Made by a program: the position numbers and the translations under genes | The notes under the pieces: model-generated | Told to the model about the DNA's origin: nothing | The model's input: the letters and a program-made list of their open reading frames with translations, nothing else | Databases searched by the model: none | Shown: positions 43,437-53,207 of the stretch, piece by piece | Position numbering within the stretch: the stretch's first letter is position 1 | How the letters are laid out: every line of letters starts with the position of its first letter | Source: Polaromonas sp. | GTDB taxonomy: Bacteria > Pseudomonadota > Gammaproteobacteria > Burkholderiales > Burkholderiaceae_C | DNA length: 64,000 nucleotides | Direction: 5' to 3' | Assembly: GCF_029945895.1 (NCBI RefSeq) | Contig: NZ_JAQSDL010000104.1 | Coordinates: 57,761 to 121,760 of the forward strand

Positions 43437-46052
43437 ATGACGCGTCAGCTGGCGCCCTCGGACCCGCAGTCCGTCCGAAGCCAGCGCCTGGCGATGGCCC
43501 TGGCAGCACTGGCCCTGGTGCTTGGCCTGCTTTTCACCGGGGTGGGCGTTTCCTTGCTGAACAACACGTTTCGGAGCCAGGCAAAGGAGCGCTTCGACCA
43601 GTTGGCAGACCGTGTCCAGAACGAAGTGCAGGACCGCCTGAACGCCCCGCTGCGGGGTCTGCGCGGCGCCGCTGGTGTCTATGCGGCCAGCAACTCGGTC
43701 GAACGGGGAGAGTTCCGCGCCTATGTGCAGTTCAGCGAACTGGCGCGCGACTTTCCGGGCGTGCGCGGCTTTGGCTTCATGGCCCGGGTCCTGCGGGATG
43801 ACCTGGACCGCTTTGTCGCCGCCGAACGCGCGGACGACGAGCCGACTTTCGCCGTCAGCACGATGCCCGGCTCGCCGACCACCAGCATGGCGACCGACCT
43901 GTATGTGGTGAAGTTCATGGAACCGCAGGCCCGCAACCAGGCGGTTCTGGGCCTGGACGTGGGGGCGGACCCTGTCCGGCGCGAGGCCATCGAGCGTGCC
44001 GTGGCGACGGGCGAGCCCGCCCTGACCAGAAAAACCATCCTTGTGCATGATCAGCAGCAAAGGCCGGGATGGGTTTACCTGTTGCCGGTCTACCGCGCGG
44101 GTGGTGACATCTCCACGCCGGCGCAACGCCAGGCGCTCCTGATTGGCGTGCTGTTTGCGCCCATGGTGGTCAACGAGGTGTTGCAAGGGGCGGTCGAGGC
44201 CACCCAGGGGCAGGCGTATTTTGAGCTCTTTGACGCGGAACAGGTGAACGCCCAGACGCTGGTTTACGACCAGAGCCGGCATCTGGCGGCAGTCCGGGGT
44301 GAGTCTGCGCCGAACGACGCCACGGGACGTCTTTTCAGTACCTTCCGGCCGGTGTCGGCTGGCGGGCGCACCTTGACCTTGCGTGTCAGCACCACCCCTG
44401 CGTTTGAAGCCGAGGCGGCCAGCCTCATGCCTGCCTTGCTGGGGCTGAGCGGGGTTTTGCTGAGCCTGCTGGCGGCCTTGTGCATCTGGCTGCTCGGCAG
44501 CAGCCGGGCCCGCGCGTTGTCTGTGGCCCAGCGCATGACGCTGGACCTGGCCCGGGAGCAGCAGCGCCTGCTCAGCATTGTGGAGGGGACCAATGTCGGC
44601 ACCTGGGAGTGGAATCTGCAGACGGGGGACGCCCGCTTCGACGAACGCTGGGCGGCCATCACCGGCCGCGCGCTCGACGAGTTGCGTCCCCTGAACATCC
44701 AGACCTGGCGTTCCCTGACCCATCCCGGGGACCTGCTCCACGCCGATCGGCTGCTTGAGCAGCACTTTGACGGCAGGACGCCCTACTTTGACTGCGAGGT
44801 GCGACTGCGCCACAAGGACGGCCGCTGGATCTGGGTGCTGTTGCGCGGCCGCGTCTGCGCATGGGTTGGCAATCGCCAGCCGGCGCTGATGGCGGGCACC
44901 CTGATGGACATCACCGAACGCCAGACCGCCCAGCTGGCCCTGCGCAACAGCGAGGAGCACTTTCGCCAGCTGTTCGAAACCAGCCTCGAATGCATTTTGC
45001 AAACCCGGCCGGATGGACAGGTGCTCAATGCCAACCCCGCCGCCTGCGAGCTGTTTCGCATGAGTGTGGAGGAGTTGCGCGAGCGCAGCCGGGGCGGGCT
45101 GGTGGACCCCGGCGACGCACGTTTGCAGGCGCTGCTCGATGAACGCCAACGTGAAGGCAAGGCGCGCGGGGAGCTGCGCATGGTGCGCGGCGACGGGACA
45201 ACTTTCGAGTGCGAGCTGTCGTCGTCGATCTTCCTGGATTCGAACAACGCGCCCTGCGCCAACATTGTCTTGCGCGACATCACCGCCCGCAAGCGTTCGG
45301 AAGCACGCATCGCGCGGCTCAACGCCGAGCTGGAGCAGCGGGTGGGGCGACGGACCGCCCAGCTCGAGGCGTCCAACCGGGATCTGCAGGAATTTGCCCA
45401 CTCGGTGGCCCATGACCTGCGTCAGCCCTTTATTGCGATTGGCGGCTTCAGTGGTCTGCTCGAGCGCCGGGTGACGGACGACCGCGCCAGGCATTACATC
45501 GACCGCATCAAGGCCGGCGTCCGGCAGGCCGGGGAGCTGACCGAAGCCCTGCTGGCGCTGGCCAACCTCTCGCGCGTGCACCTGCGTGTGCAGATGGTGG
45601 ATCTCAGCGCCGTCGCGCACAGTGTGATGGGTGCCCTGCAACAGGAAGACCCCGCGCGCGCGCGCCGCATCAGCATCGAGGAGGGGCTGGTGGTGCAGGC
45701 TGACGCGATGCTGCTGCGGCTGGTGATGCAGGAGCTGCTGGGCAATGCCTGGAAATTCACATCGCGGCAGAAGCACACCGAGATCAGTTTCGGCCGGCAG
45801 TCCGCGCCAGCGGGCGACGGGCAAGCCGTCTACGTGGTCAGCGACAACGGCGAGGGTTTTGACATGGCCCATGTCGACAAGCTGTTTCGCAGCTTCCAGC
45901 GCCTGCACGCCCCGCAGGACTTTCCCGGCGCGGGCGTGGGGCTGGCCAACATCCAGCGCATCATTGCGCGCCACGGTGGGCAGATCTGGGCTGAGTCGGT
46001 TCCCGGCGCGGGAGCACGCTTTTTCTTCACGCTGGATAACCCGGGGATATGA
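43437..46052 (+). CDS. CHASE-domain membrane histidine kinase with two PAS domains
   Basis: 871 residues. Membrane segment (17-39), periplasmic CHASE domain (about 60-290; GVYAASNSVERGEFRAYV, GVRGFGFMARV), second membrane segment (about 328-355), PAS (about 380-500) and PAS (505-625), HisKA with H659 in SVAHDLRQPF, and HATPase_c (745-868; LLGNAWKF, DNGEGFDM, GAGVGLAN). CHASE domains sense small extracellular ligands. No response regulator nearby. The transmitter is clearly related to those of the kinases at 37708 and 63138. Confidence 0.93.
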   Translation: MTRQLAPSDPQSVRSQRLAMALAALALVLGLLFTGVGVSLLNNTFRSQAKERFDQLADRVQNEVQDRLNAPLRGLRGAAGVYAASNSVERGEFRAYVQFSELARDFPGVRGFGFMARVLRDDLDRFVAAERADDEPTFAVSTMPGSPTTSMATDLYVVKFMEPQARNQAVLGLDVGADPVRREAIERAVATGEPALTRKTILVHDQQQRPGWVYLLPVYRAGGDISTPAQRQALLIGVLFAPMVVNEVLQGAVEATQGQAYFELFDAEQVNAQTLVYDQSRHLAAVRGESAPNDATGRLFSTFRPVSAGGRTLTLRVSTTPAFEAEAASLMPALLGLSGVLLSLLAALCIWLLGSSRARALSVAQRMTLDLAREQQRLLSIVEGTNVGTWEWNLQTGDARFDERWAAITGRALDELRPLNIQTWRSLTHPGDLLHADRLLEQHFDGRTPYFDCEVRLRHKDGRWIWVLLRGRVCAWVGNRQPALMAGTLMDITERQTAQLALRNSEEHFRQLFETSLECILQTRPDGQVLNANPAACELFRMSVEELRERSRGGLVDPGDARLQALLDERQREGKARGELRMVRGDGTTFECELSSSIFLDSNNAPCANIVLRDITARKRSEARIARLNAELEQRVGRRTAQLEASNRDLQEFAHSVAHDLRQPFIAIGGFSGLLERRVTDDRARHYIDRIKAGVRQAGELTEALLALANLSRVHLRVQMVDLSAVAHSVMGALQQEDPARARRISIEEGLVVQADAMLLRLVMQELLGNAWKFTSRQKHTEISFGRQSAPAGDGQAVYVVSDNGEGFDMAHVDKLFRSFQRLHAPQDFPGAGVGLANIQRIIARHGGQIWAESVPGAGARFFFTLDNPGI

Positions 46053-46071
46053 ACGCCGGCCCTGCCGGCTT

Positions 46072-46121
46072 GCTATGATTTTTGTAGCTGCTTGCGCCCG
46101 CCAGTTGTGGGCTAAGCCCCG
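46072..46121 (+). repeat. Dispersed repeat copy 7
   Basis: Forward copy: GCTATGATTTTTGTAGCTGC TTGCGC ... GTGGGCTAAGCCCC. It fills the gap between the convergent kinase and phosphoesterase genes and overlaps the end of the latter. Confidence 0.8.
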
Positions 46122-46963
46122 ATTCCGATCAATAAACCCGGCTTGAATCCGTCCTGTTCACCCTTGCGGGCATAACCCAGAGGGTTGGCCACCACCCGAC
46201 AGCCGTTTTTCACATAGTCATTGGGGCAGTGCAGGTGACCGTGCAGCCACAGCTGCGCCTGCGCCAGCAGATCGTCCAGGGCGTTGCAGAACCCCGCTGT
46301 GCCGGGCACCAGGCCGTAGCGCGGATCGCCACTGAGCAAGCTGGGCGCAAAGTGCGTGACGACCACGGTCGGGCCGTCGAACGGGCTCGCCAGCGCCTGC
46401 CGCAGCCAGGCCTGGCTTTGCAACCCGAGTTCGCGTACGGCATCGGCCAGCATGGGCTGGCCGTCCCGGAAGGCGTGGTTTTTGCGAAGGTAGAAATTGG
46501 CGGCGCGAAAGGCCTTGTCACGGGCCTTGAGGACATCGCCTGTGGTCAGGCTGCCGTCGGCCTCCTGTGCGGCGGTCAGCGCGTCAAAGTCGGTCCACAG
46601 GGTACAGCCGACAAAACGGACGCCCTGCCACTCGATAGCCTGGCGTTCCAGCCAGACCATACCCAGCCGCTCGCAGGTCTCGCGCAGGCGTGTGTGGGTG
46701 CTCTCAAAATCCTGTCCGTCGTACTCGTGGTTGCCCGGCAGAAAAAAAACCGGCGTGGGCCAGGCCGCGCCGCCCTGCGCCACCGGCAGGGGAGAAAAGC
46801 GGGCGAGGCCGAAGTCGCTGTCGTTCAGCCCTTCCAGCAGCGATCCCGGCTGGTAGGAGCCGATATCACCTGCCAGCACCAGCAGGTCAGCCCCGGGGGC
46901 GGGCTGGGCCAGGAAATGCGGGTTGGATTCAAGGTGCAGGTCGGACAGAAGCTGGATGTTCAC
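46112..46963 (-). CDS. Metallophosphoesterase
   Basis: 283 residues of the calcineurin-like fold. Metal motifs LSDLHLES (D8, H10), LAGDIG (D33), LPGNHEYDG, VVTHFAPS and HGHLH are all intact. Likely an Ser/Thr phosphatase-like or nucleotide phosphoesterase; substrate unknown. A GTG start at 46963 is preferred because it places the first beta-strand at the N-terminus as usual and a GGTGAG precedes it; the frame extends 24 codons further upstream. Confidence 0.87.
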   Translation of the reverse strand: MNIQLLSDLHLESNPHFLAQPAPGADLLVLAGDIGSYQPGSLLEGLNDSDFGLARFSPLPVAQGGAAWPTPVFFLPGNHEYDGQDFESTHTRLRETCERLGMVWLERQAIEWQGVRFVGCTLWTDFDALTAAQEADGSLTTGDVLKARDKAFRAANFYLRKNHAFRDGQPMLADAVRELGLQSQAWLRQALASPFDGPTVVVTHFAPSLLSGDPRYGLVPGTAGFCNALDDLLAQAQLWLHGHLHCPNDYVKNGCRVVANPLGYARKGEQDGFKPGLLIGIGA

Positions 46964-47185
46964 CTCACCGATTGTGCAGGAAGCCGGATTTGGCAAGAGT
47001 CGGCGGCGTCTTGTCCGTCCGGGGATAGTCCACACGCGCCGGAGGGCGGAAAGCCCTGCCCATGCCGGCTGGCAGGCTAACTATGCGTTCTGTGCATGGG
47101 TATTGGCCTATACCGGGCTTGCAAACCTAGGGAAAACCCTTAATGTAGGGGTATCGCAATTTTCCGCCGCTCTGGCGCCCATGAC

Positions 47186-47362
47186 ATGTACACGCTTTTT
47201 TCGCAGGTTTTCCGTTTTCTTCCTTTCCCCAGTGCCGTGGCGCCGGTTCACGGCGTGGCCCACAACTTGATGGAGCGCGCAGAAGCCCGGGCCGGACGCA
47301 ACCCGCAGCAGGCTCTGGAGCTGCGCCGTGCGGCGCGCGCTTACCTCAGCGTGGTGCGCTAA
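47186..47362 (+). CDS. 58-residue small protein
   Basis: ATG at 47186 to TAA at 47360-47362. The sequence has a plausible protein character: a hydrophobic/aromatic N-terminal third (MYTLFSQVFRFLPF) and an amphipathic helix NLMERAEARAGRNPQQALEL ending in YLSVVR. No clear ribosome site. Stands alone between the phosphoesterase and lysR genes. Function unknown. Confidence 0.6.
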   Translation: MYTLFSQVFRFLPFPSAVAPVHGVAHNLMERAEARAGRNPQQALELRRAARAYLSVVR

Positions 47363-47431
47363 CGGTTCCTCAAGGTTGATGCCGGCTCCGGTGGCCGCCA
47401 GGTTCGACCGTTGCTGCGCCGTTCGGCGGGG

Positions 47432-48412
47432 TCAGCCCGAAAAGGCCTTGTCGGCGGCCCGCACCAGGGCCTGGCGCAGCCAGACATGGGCGCCATGCTG
47501 TTGGGAGCGGCGGTGCCACACCGCATCGACGTGCACCGGGGACACATCAAAGGGCAGGGGCCGCAGCACCAGCTGCTCGGCGATGCCGGTGACCCGCACG
47601 AAATGGCGGGGCAGCACGGTGAGCAGATTGGAGTTGGCGACCACCCGGCCGGCGGTGAAGAACTGGTTGACGGTCAGCACCACCTTGCGTTGGCGGCCCA
47701 GCGACGCCAGTGACTCGTCGATGAACCCGTAGGCGCGGCCGGAAAAACTCACCAGCATGTGGCGCGCTGCGCAAAACCGGTTCAATGTGAAAGGGCCGCT
47801 GGCCAGCGCATGGCCGGCGCGCATCACGCACACATATTCGCCGTCATACAGCCGCTGGTGCAGGAAAGGCATGACCTCGCCGCTCTGGGCGCGGGCCGTC
47901 AGGTCGGCCAGAACGGCGGGAAAGTAGCCGATCGCCAGATCGCAGGCATCCTCGTCAAGGAGTTTGCGCGGATCGCGCGTTGTCAGCGGCACCACGCGGA
48001 TGGACACTCCCGGCGCCTCATGCTCCATGATGTCCACCAGCCCGGGTATCAGCTCCGCGGCCGTTGCGTCGGCCATGGCCAGCACAAACGTGGAATGGGC
48101 CTCGCCGGGCACGAAGGTGCTGGGAATGAGCGACTCCTGCAACTGTTGCAGCGCTTCGCGCACCGCCGGCCATATCGCGAGCGCGCGCGGTGTGGGCGCC
48201 ATGCCCTGCCCACTGCGCTGCACCAGCTCGTCGCCCAGCGTCTCGCGCAGGCGGCGCAGCGCATTGCTGACGGCCGGCTGTGTCAACGACAGATTGCGTG
48301 CCGCCCGTGTCAGGCTGCGTTCGGCCATGACCTCGTCAAACACGCGAAGCAGGTTCAGGTCGAGGGTGCGGAAGTTCGGCGGGTTCACGAGGTATGTCCC
48401 AATCGGTCTCAT
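47432..48412 (-). CDS. LysR family transcriptional regulator
   Basis: 326 residues. N-terminal winged HTH (about 20-80; SLTRAARNLSLTQPAVSNALRRLRE) and an effector domain of periplasmic-binding fold. N-terminal DLNLLRVFDEVMAERSL places it in the NodD/LinR-like branch. The divergent 131-base region to the membrane-protein gene is AT-rich and contains the T-N11-A type motifs expected for such a regulator, but no site can be singled out. Start could also be the GTG eight codons downstream. Confidence 0.92.
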   Translation of the reverse strand: MRPIGTYLVNPPNFRTLDLNLLRVFDEVMAERSLTRAARNLSLTQPAVSNALRRLRETLGDELVQRSGQGMAPTPRALAIWPAVREALQQLQESLIPSTFVPGEAHSTFVLAMADATAAELIPGLVDIMEHEAPGVSIRVVPLTTRDPRKLLDEDACDLAIGYFPAVLADLTARAQSGEVMPFLHQRLYDGEYVCVMRAGHALASGPFTLNRFCAARHMLVSFSGRAYGFIDESLASLGRQRKVVLTVNQFFTAGRVVANSNLLTVLPRHFVRVTGIAEQLVLRPLPFDVSPVHVDAVWHRRSQQHGAHVWLRQALVRAADKAFSG

Positions 48413-48543
48413 TCAGTCGAAGTTATCACAATGGTGAATATATCTAATCACAAAGATAAAGTTGAATAACACTAGTATTAACCCTAATATCCCTCTGTGC
48501 CCAAGCCAATACCGGCGATGGCGCACTCTTCAGGGGAACCATC

Positions 48544-49080
48544 ATGACCAGTTTTGTCAACATCAACTATCCCGCCGAACATCCCGGCGTGGTCCGCTTT
48601 GAGTCTGCGGTGGGCGCGGCCCGTGAGCTGCGCAAGGGCTTTGACAGTACCCGCGGCCTCGCAGGCCTGTTGCTGGCAGCCATCGTGGCGGCCATGGTGG
48701 TGGTGGCCGACCAGCTTGTCGAGAACTGGGCTGAGGGCCACTTGCTGGTGGTCTGGGTCGCCATGTGGGCGGTCGCTTTCTCCGTCATGGCCCTGTTTGC
48801 CGGGACGGCCCGTCAGCTGGCGGCGCGAGTGCTGACCGCACTGGATGCCTGGTCCAGCGCCATTGCCCAGGCGCGTGCCGATGTCCGGCTGTGGGAAGCA
48901 GCCAAGGCGGATCCCCGTGTGATGGCCGACCTGCAGGGCGCCATGGCGCGTCAGGAAAACATGGATGAAGCGGCCGCCTTGCCGTCCGTCGCGGTCGCCG
49001 CAGCGGTCAAAGCGCGGGAAGCCAGGCCGATTGACCTTGGCAGCCGCGTGTTGCGCGCATACCCGAGCTACTACATTTGA
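48544..49080 (+). CDS. Small membrane protein, function unknown
   Basis: 178 residues with two membrane segments (about 39-57 and 66-86) and a long cytoplasmic helical tail ending RVLRAYPSYYI. Not recognised. It is divergent from the lysR gene and ends at a strong bidirectional terminator. Confidence 0.75.
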   Translation: MTSFVNINYPAEHPGVVRFESAVGAARELRKGFDSTRGLAGLLLAAIVAAMVVVADQLVENWAEGHLLVVWVAMWAVAFSVMALFAGTARQLAARVLTALDAWSSAIAQARADVRLWEAAKADPRVMADLQGAMARQENMDEAAALPSVAVAAAVKAREARPIDLGSRVLRAYPSYYI

Positions 49081-49115
49081 GGGGTCAGGCGCGCTTACCG
49101 CGCCTGCCTTGCCGC

Positions 49116-49148
49116 AAAAAAAAAGCCACCCGGTCGGGTGGCTTTTTT
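49116..49148. terminator. Bidirectional rho-independent terminator
   Basis: Stem GCCACCCGGTCGGGTGGC at 49125-49142 with AAAAAAAAA on the left and TTTTTT on the right, so it can stop transcription from both sides. It separates the convergent membrane-protein and pckG genes. Confidence 0.92.
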
Positions 49149-49222
49149 GCGTCCGGGCGGCTTGCCCATCCTGGGGGCGCAACGCAGATCATGCGCCGCA
49201 CCCTGTCTTTTCCGGGGGCCGG

Positions 49223-51085
49223 TCAGGCCGCCAGACGGCGCTCAATCGCGGCTTTGGTCTCCCCCAGCTCTTTCGGCAGGTGATGTTCGAGTTGCTTGAA
49301 CAGGTCGGCGTGCAGCTTCAATTCTTCAGTCCAGGCGGCCTTGTCAATGCTGGTCACGGTGTTGAACTGCTGGGCGCTGAAGTCCAGGCCGGTCCAGTTG
49401 ATTTCGGCGTATTGCGGCGCTATGCCGAAAATGGTGTCCTGGCCCTTCGCCTGGCCTTCGAGGCGGTCGATCATCCACTTGAGCACACGCATGTTCTCGC
49501 CATAACCCGGCCAGACAAACTTTCCCGCCTCGTCCTTGCGGAACCAGTTCACGCAGAAGATCTTGGGCAAGGCGTGGCCCAGGCTTTCAAGCTTGTGCTC
49601 CATGTCCAGCCAGTGCTGGAAGTAGTCGCTCATGTTGTAGCCGCAGAAAGGCAGCATGGCAAACGGGTCGCGGCGAACAACACCCATCTGGCCGACGGCG
49701 GCGGCCGTGGTTTCCGAGCCCATCGTCGCAGCCATGTAAACCCCTTCCATCCAGCTCCGGGCCTCGGTGACCAGTGGCACGGTAGTAGATCGGCGGCCAC
49801 CGAAGATGAACGCGTCAATGGCTACTCCGTCCGGGTTGTCCCATTCCGGGTCAAGCGCCGGGTTGTTGAGCGCCGCCACCGTGAAACGGGCGTTGGGGTG
49901 CGCGGCCTTGGCCCCGGTTTCTTTCGCGATCTGCGGCGTCCAGTCCTTGCCCTGCCAGTCGATCAGATGGGCCGGCAGGCTGCCGCCGTCTTTTTCCATG
50001 CCTTCCCACCACACGTCGCCGTCGTCCGTCAGCGCCACATTGGTGAAGATGACATTCTTGTCCAGGCTCGCCATGCAGTTCGGATTGGTGTGGAAGTTGG
50101 TCCCGGGGGCCACGCCAAAGTAGCCTGCTTCGGGGTTGATGGCGTACATCTTGCCGTCGGCATGGGGCTTGATCCAGGCGATGTCGTCGCCAATCGTGGT
50201 GACCTTCCAGCCGTCGAAGCCGGCTGGCGGCACCAGCATCGAGAAGTTGGTCTTGCCGCAGGCGCTCGGGAAGGCCGCCGCCACATGGTATTTCTTGCCT
50301 TGGGGATTGGTTACGCCCAGGATCAGCATGTGCTCAGCCAGCCAGCCCTGGTCGCGGCCCATGTTCGAGGCAATTCGCAGTGCAAAACATTTCTTTCCCA
50401 GCAGGGCGTTGCCGCCGTAGCCCGAGCCATAGGACCAGATCTCCCGCGTCTCCGGGTAGTGCACGATGTACTTGGTCTTGTTGCAGGGCCAGCTCACATC
50501 CTTCTGGCCTTCGGCCAGCGGTGCGCCCACGGTGTGCACACAGGGCACGAATGCACCGTCGACGCCGAGCACGTCAAACACCGCCTTGCCCATGCGCGTC
50601 ATGATCTTCTGGTTCACTGCCACATAGGCGCTGTCGGTCAGTTCAATGCCGATGTGGGCAATGTGCGATCCCAGCGGACCCATGCTGAAAGGCACCACAT
50701 ACATGGTGCGACCCTTCATGCAGCCGTCAAACAGCGGCTGCAGCGTGCTGCGCATTTCGGCCGGGGCCATCCAGTTGTTGGTCGGGCCGGCGTTTTCCTT
50801 GTTGGCCGAGCAGATGTAGGTGCGATCTTCCACGCGTGCGACGTCGCTCGGGTCGGAGCAGGCCAGAAAGCTGTTGGGCCGCTTGGCTTCGTTGAGCTTT
50901 TTGAAGGTACCGGCGTCGACCAGTTGCTGGCACAGGCGCTGGTACTCCGCGTCGCTGCCGTCGCACCAGTACACATTGTCCGGCTTGCAAAGTGCAGCCA
51001 TGTCTGCCACCCAGGCAATGAGCCTGGCGTTCCTGACATAACCGGGTGTGTTGAGGTTAAGCCCTTGCATCGCGGGGTGGTTCAT
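49223..51085 (-). CDS. pckG: Phosphoenolpyruvate carboxykinase (GTP)
   Basis: Converts oxaloacetate and GTP to phosphoenolpyruvate, CO2 and GDP in gluconeogenesis. 620 residues, standard length for the GTP class. The P-loop [13 protein letters not shown] near 274-286 with the mobile-loop cysteine is typical of GTP-PEPCK, and [11 protein letters not shown] and [14 protein letters not shown] are intact. GGAG eight bases before the ATG fixes the start. A 719-base gene-free region lies upstream. Confidence 0.97.
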   Translation of the reverse strand: MNHPAMQGLNLNTPGYVRNARLIAWVADMAALCKPDNVYWCDGSDAEYQRLCQQLVDAGTFKKLNEAKRPNSFLACSDPSDVARVEDRTYICSANKENAGPTNNWMAPAEMRSTLQPLFDGCMKGRTMYVVPFSMGPLGSHIAHIGIELTDSAYVAVNQKIMTRMGKAVFDVLGVDGAFVPCVHTVGAPLAEGQKDVSWPCNKTKYIVHYPETREIWSYGSGYGGNALLGKKCFALRIASNMGRDQGWLAEHMLILGVTNPQGKKYHVAAAFPSACGKTNFSMLVPPAGFDGWKVTTIGDDIAWIKPHADGKMYAINPEAGYFGVAPGTNFHTNPNCMASLDKNVIFTNVALTDDGDVWWEGMEKDGGSLPAHLIDWQGKDWTPQIAKETGAKAAHPNARFTVAALNNPALDPEWDNPDGVAIDAFIFGGRRSTTVPLVTEARSWMEGVYMAATMGSETTAAAVGQMGVVRRDPFAMLPFCGYNMSDYFQHWLDMEHKLESLGHALPKIFCVNWFRKDEAGKFVWPGYGENMRVLKWMIDRLEGQAKGQDTIFGIAPQYAEINWTGLDFSAQQFNTVTSIDKAAWTEELKLHADLFKQLEHHLPKELGETKAAIERRLAA

Positions 51086-51804
51086 CGAAAAGCTCCAAAG
51101 TTAAAAAGCGTCATTTCGGAAAACGCCGTCCCGCGGCCAGCAGGGAGGTGGCTGCGAGGCGTTTGTCGAAATAAGGCTTGCGGGCGCGCATCACGCAAGG
51201 CTTCAAGCCATCGGACAGCAAGCAGGGCTGCCATCGGCAAGTCCTGGTTTTGCAGGCGGGGCCACAGCCTGGATGTGCTGCGGGGCCAAGGTCGAAAAAA
51301 GCAGTTTGTGGCACGCTTTTCAGACGTCCAAGGGGAGGCTGGAAAAATCATTTTAAGAACATCGGCATGGGTTACCTCGGTGTTACAGCCAAAAGATATG
51401 CAAAACCTGCATGATGTTATGCATATGCAGCGCACAGGTTCGTGCAGTCGTGACCGGGAAAGATGAAATAGCGATTCGGCGCCTAAGCATGCGTTAGTGC
51501 GTGGCTTTGAACGCTCTGAAGGCGGGTTTCGGGGTGCATTGCCGCTTGGAAAAATCCGTCGGCCAAACCCAATGGGCCTGGGTTGGCAGATGTTGGGACG
51601 GATAAGCTCGCCGTGGAGGCTACGCGCGGCGACCCAGAGCGGGACCGCGTAAGTGGAGACGGTGTCGGTTGCGTTTACGCCGAACGTCTCAACATGGGCA
51701 AAAGTGTATTTGATGCGGTGCGATGAACCAAAGTCCAAGCGCGTTTAAATACCGACCCGACCCTCCCTTATGCCCGGGGCGAATCACGCCTTGCCTCAAT
51801 CAAC
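51086..51804. other. Long gene-free region upstream of pckG
   Basis: 719 bases without a gene I can support. It is less GC-rich around 51360-51480 and contains the palindrome TGCATATGCA (51420-51429) next to AAAACCTGCATGATGTTATG, which may belong to the pckG promoter or a regulator site. A 218-codon leftward frame spans it but has no protein character (runs of Pro/Arg/Cys, no motifs). Confidence 0.5.
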
Positions 51805-51972
51805 TCAAGCCATGTAGATGGCGATAAAAGCCAGCAGGAACATCAAGACGCCGCCAGCGACCGGCAACACGATGGGCATCAGCGGCACAATGGCTTCTAC
51901 CGCGTCCTGTTCCTGGGCGGGTGTGGGGCTGCTGTGGGCGGCGTTGGTAGAGTGATCGGCGGGGCTTGACAT
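51805..51972 (-). CDS. 55-residue single-span membrane protein
   Basis: ATG at 51972 after AGGAACCACC, TGA at 51805-51807. A polar N-terminal half (SSPADHSTNAAHSSPTPAQE) precedes one membrane segment (about 30-53; PLMPIVLPVAGGVLMFLLAF) ending AIYMA. The good ribosome site and clean amphipathic layout support a real gene. Function unknown. Confidence 0.75.
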   Translation of the reverse strand: MSSPADHSTNAAHSSPTPAQEQDAVEAIVPLMPIVLPVAGGVLMFLLAFIAIYMA

Positions 51973-52145
51973 GGTGGTTCCTGCAAACGGGAAAAATCGA
52001 GATTGCAGAATTTTACCTTTTTTGGCCCTGACGGCTACAAGCTGCCTGGATGAACGCGCTCCGCAAACGAGGACGGCAAGCCGTTGTTGTGCCGTCCGGT
52101 CGCATCCGGCTGGCGCTATTGCAATTCAACCCGGGAGTCGAAAAC

Positions 52146-52613
52146 ATGCACCGTAAGATGTCACTCCGCGCCGGCGGCTGTGTTCTTGCACTGGTACTGG
52201 GCGTCTTGCCGGGCTGCGCCAGTACCGGCTCGGCCAGCCCCTCAGCGCGCCCCGTTCTGTATCCCAACGCCACGCTCCATCGCGTCGGCGACGCGCAGGG
52301 CCGGGCCGAGGCGGATGTCTGCATGGCCCGGGCTGCTGCTGCAGGATTGACGCCTGCCGAGAACACCAACGCGGTGGCCCGGGGGGCCGGTGTCGGCGCA
52401 GCCACTGGCGGTGTGGCCGCCGCTGTGGGCGCCTTGATCACTGGCCGGGGTACCGAAGGCGTGATCCGCGCCGGTGCAGGCGGCGCCGCCGTTGGTGGTT
52501 CCGCGGGCGCTGTTCAGGGCGCGTTCCGCCCTGACCGGCCCAGCAGCACCTACCGCACCTACGTGCAGCGTTGCATGGGCGACAAGGGTTTCGACGTGAT
52601 TGGATGGAATTGA
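52146..52613 (+). CDS. Glycine-zipper outer-membrane lipoprotein
   Basis: 155 residues. Type II signal peptide with lipobox LPGC (C24), then a cysteine/alanine-rich segment and a glycine-zipper region (about 80-125; GAGVGAATGGVAAAVGALI and GAGGAAVGGSAGAVQG), ending YRTYVQRCMGDKGFDVIGWN. Related proteins are outer-membrane lipoproteins of unknown role. ATG 52146 has GGGAG upstream; an earlier in-frame ATG would destroy the signal peptide. Confidence 0.85.
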   Translation: MHRKMSLRAGGCVLALVLGVLPGCASTGSASPSARPVLYPNATLHRVGDAQGRAEADVCMARAAAAGLTPAENTNAVARGAGVGAATGGVAAAVGALITGRGTEGVIRAGAGGAAVGGSAGAVQGAFRPDRPSSTYRTYVQRCMGDKGFDVIGWN

Positions 52614-53203
52614 GCTTGTTGCCATCACAGCGACTGCTTTCTGTGCAGCTTGCCACTGCCCGGCGCGTCAGCATGGGAGGGCGCCAGATACTCACGGCCA
52701 TGGGCAAACAGGCCGTGGCTGGCCCGGTGCCCGTATTGCCTCTGGGCCTGCTCGGTGACGAACAGGCCGACCTTTCGGTGCACGGCGGGCTTGAAAAAGC
52801 CGTCTATGCCTACCCGGCCGAACACTACCCGTTCTGGCAGGCTGCGCGCAGGGAACGGGGACTGGATCAGATCGACGACAGCTTGCCTTTTGGCCGTCTG
52901 GGCGAAAACCTCACGTTGCAGGGTCTGCTGGAAAGCGACGTATGGGCAGGTGATGTGCTGAGGTTTCCTCACTGTGAACTGCAGATCCGGATCCCGCGCG
53001 AGCCCTGCTACAAACTCAACGCAGCGATGGGTTTTGCGGGGGCGTCCCGGCTGATGGCGCAGAGTGGCTTTTGCGGGTTTTACCTGTCCGTTCTCACGCC
53101 AGGCACTTTGAGCGGGGGAGACAGCTTCGAACTTCTGCCCGGCCGGCGCAGCGTGAGTATGGGCCAGCTGTTTGCCGCCAAAATGGGCAAACACCTGCGT
53201 TGA
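52604..53203 (+). CDS. MOSC domain protein (YiiM-like)
   Basis: 199 residues. MOSC fold with GLLGDEQADLSVHGGLEKAVYAYP (HGG motif), GENLTLQGL and the cysteine-containing PREPCYKL, as in YiiM, a molybdenum-cofactor-related protein implicated in detoxifying N-hydroxylated base analogues. Start overlaps the lipoprotein stop by ten bases, suggesting coupling, although the ribosome site is weak. Confidence 0.88.
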   Translation: MELSLLPSQRLLSVQLATARRVSMGGRQILTAMGKQAVAGPVPVLPLGLLGDEQADLSVHGGLEKAVYAYPAEHYPFWQAARRERGLDQIDDSLPFGRLGENLTLQGLLESDVWAGDVLRFPHCELQIRIPREPCYKLNAAMGFAGASRLMAQSGFCGFYLSVLTPGTLSGGDSFELLPGRRSVSMGQLFAAKMGKHLR

Positions 53204-53207
53204 AGGA

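Noticed and set aside
51082..51738. 218-codon leftward frame upstream of pckG
   Set aside because: Rich in Cys, Arg, Ser and Pro with no motif, overlaps the pckG ribosome site region, and has no ribosome site of its own.
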